Below, piece by piece: positions 10,806 to 23,000 of a DNA stretch of 64,000 bases (the stretch's first letter is position 1; each line of letters opens with the position of its first letter). Origin of the DNA: Amphiura filiformis (taxonomy: Eukaryota > Echinodermata > Ophiuroidea > Amphilepidida > Amphiuridae); contig NC_092642.1 in NCBI RefSeq assembly GCF_039555335.1, positions 60,181,776-60,245,775 of the forward strand, read 5' to 3'. A program made the translations under genes and the position numbers. The notes beneath the pieces are model-generated. The model was given only the letters and a program-made list of their open reading frames with translations, searched no databases and had not been told where the DNA came from.

Positions 10806-11497
10806 CCCAGCAAACACAAAAACGTTTTAAAAACGTTTTAAATAAGTTATATTTTGGCTTTTGGTTTAGGTAAAAACGTTTTAATAACATTAAAATGTCG
10901 GGTTATATAAAGGTCATGATAACGTTTTAAAACGTTTTGTATGAAAATACACTACAACAATATTTTTAAATGTTTTCAAAAAATGTTATTGTAAACTATT
11001 TTTTTGTAAACATTTTTGCCAAATATTGTGTCGATACTTAAATAACACGTTCAAATATTTGAACCCAGCAAACACAGAAATGTTCTTAAAATGGTTTTTT
11101 TTTTTTTTTTTAATAACATTTAAATGTCGGGTTATATAAAGGTCATGAAAACGTTTTTAAAATGTTATTGAAAATATTTTGGGCAAACATTTTTCGCAAA
11201 ATATGTTTTCAACCCCAAAATAACATTCTGTTTAGAATGTTTTGTATCAGGGTTTCAAGAATGTTTTTGGAATGTTATTAAAACGTTTTTATACCCTTTA
11301 TATAACCCGACATTTATACGTTTTCTGTAAAACATTTTTGTTTGCTGAGCAGTAGATTATCAAAAAATGTTTTTTAAGGTTATGAAAACGTTTTATACTC
11401 TTAATATACCCTTTATATTACCCGACATTTAAACGTTTTCTGACAACCTTCTATAACCTTTTGCGAATGATGTCGAAAACGTTTTGTGTTTGCTGGG
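10806..11497 (+). mobile_element. AACGTT-rich fold-back element, copy 1
   Basis: 692 bp with ends CCCAGCAAACACAAAAACG and CGTTTTGTGTTTGCTGGG, flanked by TA on both sides (10804-10805 and 11498-11499). The motif TGTCGGGTTATATAAAGG appears twice forward in the left half and twice reversed in the right half. A second CCCAGCAAACACAGAAATG subunit start is at about 11065 and a TTTGCTGAG end near 11340, so the element looks built from sub-units. It has no transposase. Copies lie at 14584-15275 (inverted) and 20429-21121. Confidence 0.8.
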
Positions 11498-11514
11498 TAA
11501 GCATCTGAAGAGAG

Positions 11515-12663
11515 AAATATCAGTATTTATTAGTCCTTTTTAGCGATGCAAACTTGCTGATCATTTCCGTCATCCTATTATTACATAATCTAATCAGAAA
11601 GAGAATTTTTTAATGAATTTTAAAATAGAGAAACATCTTTATCGGTCCTTGCGATGCAAACTGATTATTTCCGCCATCCTATTTATATTACCATCTAATC
11701 ATATAAGAAAAAGACAGTTTTCAATGAATTTTAAACATTTTAGAGAGAAACGTCTTTATCATCTTTAGCGGACCTATAGTGATGCAAACTTTCCGATCCT
11801 TTCCGGCATCCTATAACCAGTAACTACTATGGATCCAATCATAAGAAGCCAAATTTCAATGAATTTAAAACAAAAACACTTCAGAGAGAAATACCTTCCA
11901 GTTCCATATGTTTATCTGTGATGCAAATCATTCCCGCTATCATAATACCATTATAAACTGGCCTCAAAAAGAAACTTATAATTTTTCACAAGGTCATATC
12001 TTAAAATCCTATCCATAAAAATGTACAAAAATTGCACACAGGATTACTTCAATACTCTACTCTAAACACATGTCAGTAACCAAGCAGTTGTCCAACTGAC
12101 ACAACAACAAAATGCACTGACATGGAACAACTTCCTGGACCAAAATTCACATCCCAACAGATTTCTTTTGTTGGGTTCCAATTATTCGCCTGTACATGAA
12201 CTTAAATTACACGCAGGATAACTTCAATAGTCTACTCTAAACACATGTCAGTAACCAAGCAGTTGTCCAACTGACACAACAGTAAAATGCACTGACACGG
12301 AACAGCTTCCGGGACCACATTCACAGACGAATAATTGGAACCTAACAAAAGAAATCTGTTGGGATGTGAATTTTGGTCCAGAAAGGTGTTCAATGCCAGT
12401 GTATTTTGCTGTTGTGTCAGTTGGAAAACTGCTTAGTTACTGACATGTGTTTAGAGTAGAGTATTGAAGTAATCCTGTGTGCGATTTTTGTTCATTTTTA
12501 TGGAGAGGATTTTAAGATATGACCTCGTGAAAAATTATAAGTTTCTTTTTGAGGCCAGTTTATAAGAAGAAGGTATTTCTTTTGTTTCAATGAATTGTAA
12601 ACATATTATCTGAATTTTAGAGCTAGAGAAATATCTTTGTCGGTTCATATAGCGATTCATTCT
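11515..12663. repeat. Approx. 125-bp tandem repeat, interrupted
   Basis: At least four degenerate units each contain GCGATGCAAAC or GTGATGCAAAC, TTCCG(T/C)CATCCTAT, a run of AATC..AA, AATGAATTTTAAA and AGAGAGAAA, followed by CATCTTTATCGG. The array resumes after the fold-back element at 11951-12565, where AATGAATTGTAAACAT, AGAGAAATATCTTTGTCGG and GCGATTCATTC follow. The insertion therefore split the array. Confidence 0.65.
11951..12565. mobile_element. Long palindromic MITE (TTATAAACTGGCCTC ends)
   Basis: The arms of about 240 bp (11951-12192 and 12326-12565) are near-perfect reverse complements, from TTATAAACTGGCCTC / GAGGCCAGTTTATAA inward to AATTATTCG / CGAATAATT. The loop holds a further forward copy of the arm segment with ACACATGTCAGTAACC. 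TA borders on both sides suggest a TA target. It lies inside the 125-bp tandem repeat. Confidence 0.8.
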
Positions 12664-12665
12664 TA

Positions 12666-13159
12666 CTCTCTTAAATTTGCCGATTGAATGAATTTTCAAT
12701 CATAAAGATTGAATTTTCACTCTTTGCCGTTCCGAATTAGGGACAAATCGTTTTCAGTCAGGTGATTTGAATTTTCAAACTTTTTTTTTAATCAAAAGGA
12801 GTGATTCTCAATCTTTCAGCGATGAAAGTTAGGGGCAGATCTTTTTCGATTGAATTTTCAGTATAGTAGAAAAGATTTTTTGATTTTCATTGTTTTTCAA
12901 TCTTTTACCGTCCTAGATTAGGACAAATTCTTTCAAAATTGAAAATATTCACTCTAAAAAGTTTGAAATCTCATTCCAAACATTATGCAACAAATGCCAT
13001 TTGGCAGTACATTAAAGTAACACGTGATTGGATAGCGAAATCGGTATACAAAAAGAGTTAGAGTTAAACCCAAAAAAGATTTGAATATATCTATTTAGAT
13101 TGATTCCTTTCATCAATCGTTAAAAGATTGAAATATTTTAATCAGCAAATTTAAGAGAG
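12666..13159 (+). mobile_element. CTCTCTTAAATTTGCCGATT element, copy A
   Basis: The ends are CTCTCTTAAATTTGC and GCAAATTTAAGAGAG, with TA on both sides (12664-12665 and 13160-13161). The interior holds many GATTGAA/TTCAATC motifs and blocks such as AGGGACAAATCGTTTTC. Copy B at 13271-13736 is its reverse complement about 110 bp away, so the pair forms a larger hairpin. It is non-coding. Confidence 0.75.
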
Positions 13160-13270
13160 TACTGGGCATTTAGATTTTGATGTGTTCAAAATCATCGGTC
13201 TATAGATGATGCGGAAATAGAGGATCTTAAGATGAAAGCTGACCATAAATTGATAGTAAACTACACTGTG

Positions 13271-13736
13271 CTCTCTTAAAGTGGCCGATTGAAATATGTC
13301 AATCTTTTAACGATTGATGATAGGAATCAATCTAAATAGAAAAATAGATTGAAATGTTTCTTGTTTTCACTCTGACTCTCATTGTAGACTGATTTCATTA
13401 TCTAATCAAGTGTTACTCCTAATGTACGGCCAAATGACATGTGTTGCATATGCATTTTCAACTGAAAAGGACTTGTCCTTAATTTGGGAAGGCAAAAGAT
13501 TGAAAAACAATGAAAATCAATCCTTTCTACTGAAAATTCAACCGAAAAAGATTCGCCCCTAACTTAAATTGCTAAAAGATTGTAACAGATTGAGAATCAC
13601 TCCTTTTCATTGAAAAAAAAGTTTGAAAAATTCAAATCACCCGACTGAATATACAGTCGAAAACGATTTGTCCCTAATTCGGGACGGCGATTTTCAATCT
13701 CTTTAATTGAATATTCAATCGGGCAATTCAAGAGAG
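13271..13736 (-). mobile_element. CTCTCTTAAAGTGGCCGATT element, copy B (inverted)
   Basis: Inverted relative of 12666-13159: blocks such as GAAAACGATTTGTCCCTAAT and GATTGAAAAACAATGAAAAT are the complement of copy A. The flanks here read CTGTG on both sides, a 5-bp match rather than plain TA, so the target preference is not settled. The ends are CTCTCTTAAA and a diverged CAATTCAAGAGAG. Confidence 0.7.
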
Positions 13737-13821
13737 CTGTGCTGCATATAATACTTGGGCACAGGAAATAGAGCAATTGACACCAAATTCCGGGATCAAA
13801 ATTCAACTGTTTCAAATCAAC

Positions 13822-14105
13822 TACCGTAAAAACTCAATAGTTGGCATTAGCATAATGTTCTTCATCAAGCGCTTTTAAAACATGCAAACATGAAGTGCCC
13901 CATCCACAAAAGTATGAAGGGTTTTGAGCAAATCATACACATTATGATAGTTATATACGAACAAGTAAACCTGCAAATGTGTGTCTCAACCCCATTAGCT
14001 CAGTTGGTAAAGTGTCGAGCTTTGGTACAATTTCATGTTTTCAAAAGCGCTCGATAATTTTTTTTTAAAGCACATATGCTAACTATATATCGAGTTTTTA
14101 CGGTA
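13822..14105. mobile_element. TA MITE carrying a tRNA-like A box
   Basis: The ends are TACCGTAAAAACTC and GAGTTTTTACGGTA; the inner arms include TAGTTGGCATTAGCATA against TATGCTAACTATATAT. The loop contains CCCATTAGCTCAGTTGG (13991-14007), a perfect tRNA A-box (TAGCTCAGTTGG) followed by a D-arm-like GTAAAGTGTCGAGC. No B box follows, so it is not a tRNA gene. The next 478 bp, to 14583, show nothing recognisable. Confidence 0.65.
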
Positions 14106-14583
14106 TTTCAAGTCAATCATGTCAAACTATATAATATCGTTACCCCATTACGATAATTGCCTAATAATGTTTTTGTAATTTTGAAAACAAAGTACAAAAC
14201 ATGGTTTAAGTATATAGGCAATTTAAACATTTATTCACCAATTTTTGCACAAGATTATGACAATGAGACAAATTAAAGGAAATAATCAGAAATAATAAGG
14301 GTAACTGATGCATGCTTGAGCCATATTTTGTACTAATTTGTTCTCAATCATCGTCTTCGTAGACTGACGATATAGTGATAATGTATCGATTAGCAACTAA
14401 ATAGGCGAAGTTAGAAATAATTAGCGGATGTATATAGGCTAATTGAATATAGGCTAATTATGAAAGGGTACCAGGTGGCATGCACGGGCGATTGCTCTGG
14501 TTATTTCATTTTCTAAAATGATATATTTTACTTTCTCTCATTAGCGCGTATTTCTTGAAATCTTTGAAATAAGAGCGACACAA

Positions 14584-15275
14584 CCCAGCAAACACAAAAC
14601 GTTTTCGACATCATTCGCAAAAAGTTATAAAAGGTTGTCAGAAAACGTTTAAATGTCGGGTTATATAAAGGGTATATTAAGAGTATAAAACGTTTTCATA
14701 ACCTTAAAAAACATTTTTGATAATCTACTGCTCAGCAAACAAAAATGTTTTACCGAAAACGTTTAAATGTCGGGTTATATAAATGGTATAAAAACGTTTT
14801 AATAACATTCCGAAAACATTCTTGAAAACTTGATACAAAACATTCTAAACAGAATATTATTTTGGGGTTGAAAAAATATTTTGCGAAAAATGTTTGCCCA
14901 AAATATTTTCAATAACGTTTTAAAAACGTTTCCATGACCTTTATATAACCCGACATTTAAATGTTATTAAAAGGTTTTGAAAAAAACATTTTAAGAACAT
15001 TTCTGTGTTTGCTGGGTTCAAATATTTCAACATAATGTTATTTAAGTATTGACACAATATTTGGCAAAAATGTTTGCAAAAATAGTTTACAATAACATTT
15101 TTTTTTTTTTTTTTAAAATATTGTTGTAGTGTGTTTTCATACAAAACGTTTTAAAACGTTATCATGACCTTTATATAACCCGACATTTTAATGTTATTAA
15201 AACGTTTTTACCTAAACCAAAAGCCAAAATATAACTTATTTAAAACGTTTTTAAAACGTTTTTGTGTTTGCTGGG
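14584..15275 (-). mobile_element. AACGTT-rich fold-back element, copy 2 (inverted)
   Basis: 692 bp, the reverse complement of copy 1 over its whole length, including the internal CCAAAAGCCAAAATATAACT block. The flanks AA and GT do not match, so no target duplication is visible. With copy 1 it forms an inverted repeat with 692-bp arms and a loop of about 3.1 kb. Confidence 0.8.
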
Positions 15276-15429
15276 GTACTACACAAGAAAATATTTCATA
15301 TGTCAACGTCTTCGTCAAAAAATCACATTTTAATCAAATAACTTTTATTTTGTAATCATGGGTAATTTTAACTTCCTGACACGTAAGATAAGAGAGATGT
15401 GACGATGGAGGTAGAACTTTTTAATGTAT

Positions 15430-16735
15430 ACGCTTTTCCTATTATATAGTCCTGCATCTCCATTGTAGAAAGTGTCGGTGTGAATATAATGTACGCTTTC
15501 CTAGTCCTGCATCTTCATTGTAGAAAGTGTGTGGGGGTGTGTGTGTATAATGTACGCTTTCCTAGTCCTGCATCTCCATTGTAGAAAGTGTCGGTGTGAA
15601 TATAATGTACGCTTTCCTAGTCCTGCATCTTCATTGTAGAAAGTGTGTGGGGGTGTGTGTGAATATAATGTACGCTTTCCTAGTCCTGCATCTTCATTGT
15701 AGAAAGTGTCTGTGTGAATATAATGTACGCTTTCCTAGTCCTGCATCTCCATTGTAGAAAGTGTTTGTGTGAATATAATGTACGCTTTCCTAGTCCTGCA
15801 TCTCTATTGTAGAAAGAGCCTGCGTGAATATAATGTACGCTTTCCTAGTTCTGCATCTCCATTGTAGAAAGTGTCTGTGTGAATACGGTACGCTTTCCTA
15901 GTCCTGCATCTCCATTGTAGAAAGTGTCTGTGTGAATATAATGTACGCTTTCCTAGTCCTGCATCTCCATTGTAGAAAGTGTCTGTGTGAATATAATGTA
16001 CGCTTTCCTAGTCCTGCATCTTCATTGTAGAAAGTGTCTATGTGACTATAATGTACGCTTTCCTAGTCCTGCATCTCCATTGTAGAAAGTGTCTATGTGA
16101 TATAATGTACGCTTTCCTATAATCCTGCATCTTCATTGTAGAAAGTGTCTGTGTGAATATAATGCACGCTTTCCTAGTCCTGCATCTCCATTGTAGAAAG
16201 TGTTTGTGTGAATATAATGTACGCTTTCCTAGTCCTGCATCTCCATTGTAGAAAGTGTCTATGTGATATAATGCACGCTTTCCTAGTCCTGCATCTCCAT
16301 TGTAGAAAGTGTTTGTGTGAATATAATGTACGCTTTCCTAGTCCTGCATCTTCATTGTAGAAAGTGTCTATGTGATTATAATATACGCTTTCCTAGTCCT
16401 GCATCTCCATTGTAGAAAGTGTCTATGTGATTATAATGTACGCTTTCCTAGTCCTGCATCTCCATTGTAGAAAGTGTCTATGTGATTATAATGTACGCTT
16501 TCCTAGTCCTACATCTCCATTGTAGAAAGTGTCTATGTGATTATAATGTACGCTTTCCTAGTCCTGCATCTCCATTGTAGAAAGTGTATGTGTGAATATA
16601 ATGTACGCTTTCCTAGTCCTGCATCTCCATTGTAGAAAGTGTATGTGTGAATATAATGTACGCTTTCCTAGTCCTGCATCTCCATTGTAGAAAGTGTCTA
16701 TGTGATTATAATGTATGGTTTCCTAAATGAAGTCC
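15430..16735 (+). repeat. 55-bp minisatellite array A
   Basis: About 23 tandem copies of a 55-bp unit containing GTACGCTTTCCTAGTCCTGC, ATCTCCATTGTAGAAAGTG and TCTGTGTGAATATAAT. The units differ at a few positions (TCTCCATT or TCTTCATT; GAATAT or GATTAT) and sub-runs of identical variants occur. The same unit in the opposite orientation makes array B at 20070-27535. It starts about 155 bp after fold-back copy 2. Every strand and frame has stops, so no protein is encoded. Confidence 0.95.
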
Positions 16736-16868
16736 TGCGTTTCTGTATTTCCTGTACACACGCTTTGTCAGTCGAGTCGCAATTATATCCCTATGTTATT
16801 GTGACTGTGCAAGGTAATACACATTTTGCAAATTGCTACTCCCAAGCCTCCATTGTTGGGTATACGGC

Positions 16869-17186
16869 AGTGGCGTAGCGATTGGGGGGCACGTGCCCTG
16901 GTCGCCACCATTAGGGGGCGCCGAATTGACCAATTCAGCATCAATTCTGAAACCCCTCCTAACGATGAATGTCAAAATTTTCGCGCGCATTTCAGCACAA
17001 GATCATTTGAAAGATCAATTTAACACCGATATTCAACTTCATTATAACAAAATTAATGAGTGACAAGCCCTATTTGTGCAAATTTTCGCTCGCTCCGCGC
17101 GCACTTGTTTCAAGAATTGGGGAGAGGCGCCATTATGTATCCTTAGCCCTGGGCACAACAACTCCTAGCTGCGCCACAAAGTGTCA
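16869..17186. repeat. Possible CAGTGGCG-family fragment
   Basis: Begins CAGTGGCGTAGCGATTGGGGGG like the hAT-like MITEs. A weak right end, CTAGCTGCGCCAC, lies near 17165-17177, but no 8-bp duplication supports it. Best read as a truncated or diverged copy. Confidence 0.35.
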
Positions 17187-18278
17187 TCGCCCCGATATCT
17201 TCATGGCAGAAATCCACCGCCACGCATGGCCATTTTGTATCGACCTGTTTAATAGTTTTGAGTCCCGTAATGGGCCGAAGGACATCTGACTAAGGCTACT
17301 GACAATAGCCCCGATTAGCTCGCTGTGTGTCAGTCGAGCGTGGTACGCCATAGGTTATATGCTTTTAGATTACCTCTACGATTGGCCTATACACTGCGCT
17401 ATATAATTCGGCACATATAAATCGGAATTATTGACAGTTTTTGACTCAAGACGCAAGCTACTCTCTCAAGACGCAAGCTAACGACTATCATATCTGTTCA
17501 AAATATATATTCAAGTGCAAGGAACCACATCTGATTTCTTTATACGAAATCATTTACGGGAGATATTCATCATTTTCTACCCCGGTATCCAAAGATTTTC
17601 TTCTCATATCAAACTCGTGCATAGCAAATTCACGTGTATCGATCCCGGGTATTTATTTTAGTATCTCTGCTGACAAAGTAATTATTAGCCAGGCGATGTC
17701 GGTGTGCGCCACTGAGTATTCAATGGAATATTTAGAAACGTGTAAAACTATATACTAGTATATAAGACACCATCTTGTAAACTGTCAGTTCTTAGAATGG
17801 TAGAAGGAAAGTAATAATGAACGATGGTGACGGCGCCGTAACAAGGAAACAAAGGAAAGAAAGAAGAAAGGAAAGAAATCGGTTCGGCGACGGTGTGGCG
17901 GTAATAGTGATTACGATGATAATGACCATGATAATAAAAATATATAAAAAACAAATAAATAAACAAATCCCAACATACCTTCTGTATAGTATATCTGCAC
18001 CACGAAAACTCTACTTTTCTTCATAGACGCTAATTGATATCCACGCGCGTCAAAGATTGCGATTTCATCAAGAAATGATGTGTTGCCTGCCAGGTAAACT
18101 GACCTGTGCTGTATGTAGCGACAGAAATAATGGTGAAAAAAAATCAAGTGACTTGGATCGATCTATTAAATGAATGGGGACGAATGGGTTTGAGTCACCA
18201 GACGATATAAAAGTTAGCAGTGCAAGTTGGCACAATCAATTAGGTGTGTTCAACTCCTCTGCATAGTGAGTGGAATGC
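17187..18278. other. Intergenic between the two minisatellite arrays, no gene seen
   Basis: Holds a local duplication of CTCAAGACGCAAGCTA (17445-17480). Small overlapping open frames up to about 105 codons (17441-17758) have no recognisable domain. Nothing supports a gene. Confidence 0.4.
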
Positions 18279-18484
18279 CAGTGGCGTGCGCAGCACATTG
18301 AAAGTGGAGGGGCCAGGTTGCCGCGAAGCCCCTCACGGGTGGGGTCCAGCGTTTTAAAAGGTCAAGGAATCCTATTTTGAGGGGGCAAATTTTAACGTTT
18401 TTGCACCGTCCCTGAATTCCCCCGAATGACCAACAAATGGGGGGGGGGGGGTGCCCCCCGTCCCCCTATGCGTATACGCCACTG
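18279..18484. mobile_element. hAT-like MITE, CAGTGGCG family, copy 2
   Basis: The ends are CAGTGGCGTGCGCAGC and GCGTATACGCCACTG. An exact 8-bp repeat TGGAATGC flanks it (18271-18278 and 18485-18492). It contains G-runs and a CCCCGTCCCCC tract next to the right end. It is about 206 bp and non-coding. Confidence 0.85.
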
Positions 18485-19484
18485 TGGAATGCGAGTTCTA
18501 GCCCCAGGAGTCAAGTTTAATCTCGCGATATTGAGTTAGCTAAAAATATCCTAGACAATGACTAAACTGTTAGTATTATCTCAGTTACCCGTATGCCTAT
18601 ACAGTAGCGTATACAACCCTTTTTAAACGGGCGCACGCCCCCCGAGTATCAAACAAAAAATTGGCGAAAAAAAAGAGAAGAGAAACGCCTGTGTGCATGT
18701 GATTTTGACGAAATTAATCTCATCTCATCTCATATGCGCTACGCACAGGCACAACGCCTAGACGTTGATCCACAAGCCTCAGCACACTTTATAGGTTGTC
18801 GCTGACCACTATGGCCCACATCATTCCATAAACCATTAAACAACAATTCAGGGACTTTGCTGCTTCAAGAGCGCACTCCCTAGACAATCCACAAATAACC
18901 ATCGCAACCAGGATCAGCTCCCCGAGTTTCGTACGGGTTACAACGAGACAAATTAGCAGTGAGTTCCTTGTCCCGGGGGATTTCAAGCTAACTCAATTTT
19001 TCCCCGAGAGCGCATATTAACCTCTCGCACCATAGTCGAACGCCTTAACGATTGAGCTAACTTGACTTCTAAATGAGATGGTGTCAAATCATTATGCGCT
19101 CTAATGGCTAATCGTGATGCTATAAAGACAAGGACCCTTAAAAAACACGCTTTTTAGTTCCATACGACAACTATTAGTTCAAAAGTGATTAATGATAGAC
19201 AGTGTGGATAATTTACGTACCAACCATGATTATAGAAGGGGAGACAAACCGAGTATTTTATTTCATTTTCTCATAATAACTTTTAAGGACGATGGTTTGA
19301 TGAGTTCAGGCAATGTAGAAAATGTCTTTCATTTTGCATTTCAATTATTTTAAAGAATGGATTTTACATCATTTTCTAGTTAATTCATTTAGCGCATTTC
19401 CTAAGAAAGAAAGGAGAAAAGTCACTATCTAATTAGCGAATCAGTGTGAAAGTGCCGAGTCCTAGACTCCGCTCGGTACTGACG
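18485..19484. other. Intergenic, no gene seen
   Basis: Unremarkable sequence; CTCATCTCAT direct repeats lie near 18720. No coding region or repeat family recognised. Confidence 0.35.
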
Positions 19485-19679
19485 TAGTGGCGGTACCAGG
19501 GGCTAAGTGAATGGGGGGGTCAACAAATTTTCGTAAAATTGCGGCAAAAAGTTGAAATTGTTGTGTAATTTTGGGGTTTTAAGGCTGACAAACCTTAAAG
19601 TGGGGGTGAGTGTGTTGGAAAACGGTGGGGATATTTGGGGGAGCAAATATCCCCCCTTGTCCCCGTAGTGCCACCACTG
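19485..19679. repeat. CAGTGGCG-family relative without a clear TSD
   Basis: Begins TAGTGGCGGTACCAGGGG and ends CCCCGTAGTGCCACCACTG, the same layout as the hAT-like MITEs. The first base is changed and the adjoining bases do not form an exact 8-bp repeat, so this copy is older or rearranged. Confidence 0.5.
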
Positions 19680-20069
19680 GTCACGTACCGCAGCAGAGAA
19701 GTTGACATTCTCTGCATGAGAGCCAACAAGATTATTGTCACCTTGTCATGACATCCTAACAGAAGGATTATGCCGAGTTCAGATGTAGCTGTAGATATAA
19801 GATGTATTTGACACTGCCGAGTCATGTGAAAAATAAATCAATCACAAAGAATTCTGTGAAAAACAAATTAATCATAATGATCTCAAGTTCAAGTTCAAGT
19901 TTATTTTCATCATCATCATATTTTACACGAAAAGGCGTGATTGCCCTCTGAGTAAAACACAAAGACACCTACAGAAAACAGACAAGGACAGGGTGCGAAC
20001 GGCAGACTGACAAAATAAGGGACAAATCTGCTCAATAAGTGCCATTTTCTATATAACGGAGCTAAACAC

Positions 20070-23000
20070 TATCTACAATGGCGATGCAGGACTAGGAAAG
20101 CGTGCATTATATTCACACACACACTTTTTACAGTGGAGATGCAGGACTAGGAAAGCGTACATTATATTCACACAAATACTTTCTACAATGGAGATGCAGG
20201 ACTAGGAAAGCGTACATTATATTCACACAGACCCTTTCTACAATGAGATGCAGGACTAGGAAAGCGTACATTATATTCACACTGACACTTTCTACAATGA
20301 AGATGCAGGACTAGGAAAGCGTACAATATATTCACGCAGACACTTTCTACAATGAAGATGCAGAACTAGGAAAGCGTACATTATATTCACACAGACACTT
20401 TCTACAATGAGATGCAGGACTAGGAAAGCCCAGCAAACACAAAAACGTTTTAAAAACGTTTTTAATAAGTTATATTTTGGCTTTTGGTTTACACATAAAC
20501 GTTTTAATAACATTAAAATGTCGGGTTATATAAAGGTCATGAAAACGTTTTAAAACGTTTTGTATGAAAACATACTAAAACAATATTTTTAAAATGTTTT
20601 CAAAAATGTTATTGTAAACTATTTTTGCAAACATTTTTGCCAAATATTTTGTCAACACTTAAATAACATTATGTTAAAATATTTGCACCCAGCAAACACA
20701 GAAATGTTCTTAAAATGTTTTTTCAAAACGTTTTAATAACATTTAAATATCCGGTTATATAAAGGTCATGCAAACGTTTTTAAAACGTTATTGAAAATAT
20801 TTTGGGCAAACATTTTTCGCAAAATATTTTTTCAACCCACAAATAACATTCTGTTTAGAATGTTTTGTATCAAGTTTTCAAAAATGTTTTTGGAATGTTA
20901 TTAAAACGTTTTTATACCCTTTATATAACCCGACATTTAAACGTTTTCTGTAAAACATTTTTTGTTTGCTGAGCAGTAGGTTATCAAAAAATGATTTTTA
21001 ATGTTATGAAAACGTTTTATACCCTTAATATATCCTTTATATAACCCGACATTTAAACGTTTTCTGACAACCTTTTATAACCTTTTGCGAATGATGTCGA
21101 AAACGTTTTGTGTTTGCTGGGAGCGTACATTATATTCACACAGACACTTTCTACAGTGGAGATGCAGGACTATAAAGCGTACCTTATATTCACACAGATA
21201 CTTTCAACAATGGAGATGCAGGACTAGGAAAGCGTACATTATATTCACACAGACACTTCCTACAACGGAGAGCAGGACTAGAAAAGCGTACATTATATTC
21301 ACACCGACACTTTCTACAATGAAGATGCAGGACTAGGAAAGCGTACATTATATTCACGCAGTCACTTTTTACAATGGAGATGTAGGACTAGGAAAGCGTA
21401 CATTATATTCACACATACACTTTCTACAATGGAGATGCAGGACTAAGAAAGCGTACATTATATTCACGCAGACACTTTCTACAATGAAGATGCAGGGCTA
21501 GGAAAGCGTACATTATATTTACACACACACACTTTCTACAGTGGAGATGCAAGACTTGGAAAGCGTACATAGACACTTTCTACAATGGTGATGCAGGACT
21601 AGGAAAGCGTACAATATAATCACGCAGACACTTTCTACAGTGGAGATGCAGGACTAGGAAAGCGTACATTATATTCACACAGACACTTTCTACAATAGCT
21701 TACAATGAAGATTCAGGACTAGGAAAGCGTACATTATATTCACGCAGACACTTTTTTCAATGGAGATGCAGGACTATAGGAAAGCTTACATCATATTCAT
21801 ACAAACACTTTCTACAATGGAGATGCAGGACTAGGAAAGTATACATTAATTATATTCACACAGACACTTTCTACAATGAAGATGCAGGACTAGGAAAGCG
21901 TACATTATATTCACACAGACACATTCTACAATGGAGATGCAGGACCAGGAAAGCGTACATTATATTCACACAGACACTTTCTACAATGGAGATGCAGGAC
22001 TAGGAAAGCGTACATTATATTCACACATACACTTTCTACAATGGAGATGCAGGACTAAGAAAGCGTACATTGCATTCACACAGACTCTTTCTACAATGGT
22101 GATGCAGGACTAGGAAAGCGTACATTATATTCACACAGACTCTTTCTACAATGAGATGCAGGACTAGGAAAGCGTACATTATATTCACACAGACACTTTC
22201 TACAATGAAGATGCAGGACTAGGTAAGCGTACATTATATTCACACAGACACTTTCTACAGTGAAGATGCAGGACTAGGAAAGCGTACATTATATTAACAC
22301 AGACACTTTCTACAATAGCTTACAATGAAGATTCAGGACTAGGAAAGCGTACATCATATTCATACAAACACTTTCTTCAATGGAGATGCAGGACTATAGG
22401 AAAGTATACATTAATTATATTCACACAGACACTTTCTACAATGAAGATGCAGGACTAGGAAAGCGTACATTATATTCACACAGACACATTCTACAATGGA
22501 GATGCAGGACCAGGAAAGCGTACATTATATTCACACAGACACTTTCTACAATGGAGATGCAGGACTAGGAAAGCGTACATTATATTCACACATACACTTT
22601 CTACAATGGAGATGCAGGACTAAGAAAGCGTACATTATATTCACGCAGACACTTTCTACAATGAAGATGCAGGACTAGGAAAGCGTACATTCACACAGAC
22701 TCTTTCTACAATGGTGACGCAGGACTAGGAAAGCGTACATTATATTCACACAGACTCTTTCTACAATGAGATGCAGGACTAGGAAAGCGTACATTATATT
22801 CACACATACACTTTCTACAATGGAGATGCAGGACTAAGAAAGCGTACATTATATTCACGCAGACACTTTCTACAATGAAGATGCAGGACTAGGAAAGCGT
22901 ACATTCACACAGACTCTTTCTACAATGGTAATGCAGGACTAGGAAAGCGTACATTATATTCACGCAGACACTTTTTTCAATGGAGATGCAGGACTAGGAA

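Noticed and set aside
13991-14040. tRNA gene
   Set aside because: Only an A-box/D-arm-like half is present; there is no anticodon arm or B box, and it sits inside a MITE.
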